NCBI GenBank assembly: GCA_001564205.1
Contig: LKMY01000005.1
Span: 1-23,530, forward strand
Source: Nanohaloarchaea archaeon PL-Br10_U2g5
Lineage (GTDB): Archaea > Halobacteriota > Halobacteria > Halobacteriales > Haloferacaceae
Direction of reading: 5' to 3'
DNA: 23,530 bases
Below, piece after piece: positions 22,893-23,530 of the stretch (position 1 is the first letter of the stretch; every line of letters starts with the position of its first letter). Made by a program: the position numbers and the translations under genes. The notes below the pieces were generated by a model. That model had not been told where the DNA came from. It saw only the letters and a program-made list of their open reading frames with translations, and did no database searches.

Positions 22893-23399
22893 TCAGGGCT
22901 GCCGAACCCGAATCTGTCCGTTGGCGTCGACCGTGACGAACAGCCGGCTCCGGACCTCGCGGCCCCGAACCGCGTCGCCAGCGCGGTCGCCGATCGTTTT
23001 CATCAGGTCCGGCGCGGTTTGGTTCACTTTCACGCCCGCCTCGTCACAGGCGTCGTAGACGCGCTTCGGAGCGTCATAGAGGTCCGTTCCGACCCCGATC
23101 TCGACGCGGACCGGCGCAGCGAGCGCCTCCGCGAACGCGACGGTTTCTCGGGCGCGCTTGACGTTGTCGCGGGCGCTCGCCTCGACGCTTGAGACGTTCG
23201 CGCGCGACGTACCGAGTCGATCGGCGATATCCGACTGGCGGAGCCCGCGCTCGCGTAACGCCAGCACCTCCGCCTGTCGATCAGTGAGGACGCTCTCGTC
23301 GGCGTCGAAACCCGCCCGCTCCAACAGATCCGCGGCCTCGACGCTATCGGCGCCGTCACTGACCTCGTCCACACCGGACGGATCGTCGTCTGCGACCAT
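22893..23399 (-). CDS. tfx: Tfx-family DNA-binding regulator
   Basis: This 168-residue protein has an acidic N-terminal stretch (1-35), then a helix-turn-helix LTDRQAEVLALRERGLRQSD, continuing IADRLGTSRANVSSVEASAR (about 38-77). A C-terminal domain follows that carries PVRVEIGVGTDLYDAPKRVY. These match the archaeal Tfx family, first described as a regulator of the formylmethanofuran dehydrogenase operon in Methanothermobacter, where it acts as an activator-type protein. Halophiles lack that operon, so the targets here are different and unknown. I choose ATG at 23399; the frame extends to a TTG at 23426, but the TATA-like element at 23424-23431 overlaps it and predicts transcription from about 23401. 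The gene lies 23 bp beyond the stop of the iron permease, convergent with it, and could take part in the same metal regulation or be unrelated. Confidence 0.85.
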   Translation of the reverse strand: MVADDDPSGVDEVSDGADSVEAADLLERAGFDADESVLTDRQAEVLALRERGLRQSDIADRLGTSRANVSSVEASARDNVKRARETVAFAEALAAPVRVEIGVGTDLYDAPKRVYDACDEAGVKVNQTAPDLMKTIGDRAGDAVRGREVRSRLFVTVDANGQIRVRQP

Positions 23400-23423
23400 A
23401 TTCGACGTGACGAGACGCTCGGT

Positions 23424-23431
23424 CAAAAAAC
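23424..23431 (-). promoter_or_regulatory. TATA-like element of tfx
   Basis: GTTTTTTG on the minus strand is centred about 28 bp before the ATG at 23399. It overlaps the alternative TTG at 23426 and argues against it. Confidence 0.4.
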
Positions 23432-23515
23432 GGCGGTTTCGGCCACCGGCTCCTGCTCACTCAACAGATCGGCGGCGTCCGGACTGTCCGTGGGGTGGGC
23501 CACCCCGGGACGCGC

Positions 23516-23530
23516 TCACTTGCCCCAGAA
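23516..23530 (-). CDS. Possible last codons of a gene beyond the right edge
   Basis: On the minus strand the last bases read F-W-G-K then TGA. A haloarchaeal gene running in from the right could end here, but only four codons are inside the window and no family can be named. Confidence 0.2.
   Translation of the reverse strand, partial: FWGK

Noticed and set aside
1..23530. Mobile element, integrase site, CRISPR or tRNA
   Set aside because: None was recognised: no transposase or recombinase motifs, no regularly spaced repeats and no cloverleaf sequence were seen by eye.

Overview
The window is haloarchaeal chromosomal DNA, probably Halorubrum or a close relative. The evidence is the high GC content with strong G/C third-position bias, the acidic proteins, the Tat-plus-lipobox export signals, the HalX response regulator, the Hef helicase-nuclease and the archaeal TATA boxes. 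Many of these TATA boxes sit about 25-30 bp before a start codon, which implies leaderless or nearly leaderless mRNAs. No rRNA, tRNA, CRISPR array, integrase or insertion sequence was found.

Layout. 1-321: intergenic, with an AT-rich core and a short coding-like fragment. 322-2670: signalling and regulation, comprising a three-helix membrane protein divergent from a winged-helix regulator, then a KaiC/RAD55-like ATPase divergent from a HalX response regulator. 2747-5266: a DHH/DHHA1 RecJ-like nuclease and an extended-SDR epimerase, both on the minus strand. 5433-8014: the metY-metX pair, which makes homocysteine by direct sulfhydrylation; a long perfect inverted repeat covers the metY start. 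8060-11282: a small cysteine-containing haloarchaeal protein on the minus strand, a 34-residue candidate gene, and hef. 11395-13217: a PhnP-like metallo-beta-lactamase and a CDF-family transporter on the minus strand. 13341-16977: an oligopeptide ABC importer operon (binding protein, two permeases) without ATPases. 17211-18800: a cysteine desulfurase fused to a SufU-like domain. 18915-19928: an AstE/AspA-type deacylase, divergent from the desulfurase. 20053-22869: a Fe(III) binding protein and a double-length iron permease behind two DtxR/IdeR-like boxes, again without an ATPase. 22893-23399: a Tfx-family regulator.

How the genes fit together. Two themes stand out. Sulfur metabolism is represented by metX/metY and by the desulfurase-scaffold fusion. 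Iron supply is represented by the Fe(III) transporter with iron-repressor-type operators about 1.2 kb from the fusion. The single-chain SufS-SufU protein is the most unusual gene: it keeps the PLP lysine, the catalytic cysteine and all three SufU cysteines, so it could release sulfur and receive it within one polypeptide. Its third-position GC is visibly lower than that of metY, which may reflect separate ancestry. The iron operator pair, the metY palindrome and the small leaderless gene before hef are the best regulatory or small-gene leads.
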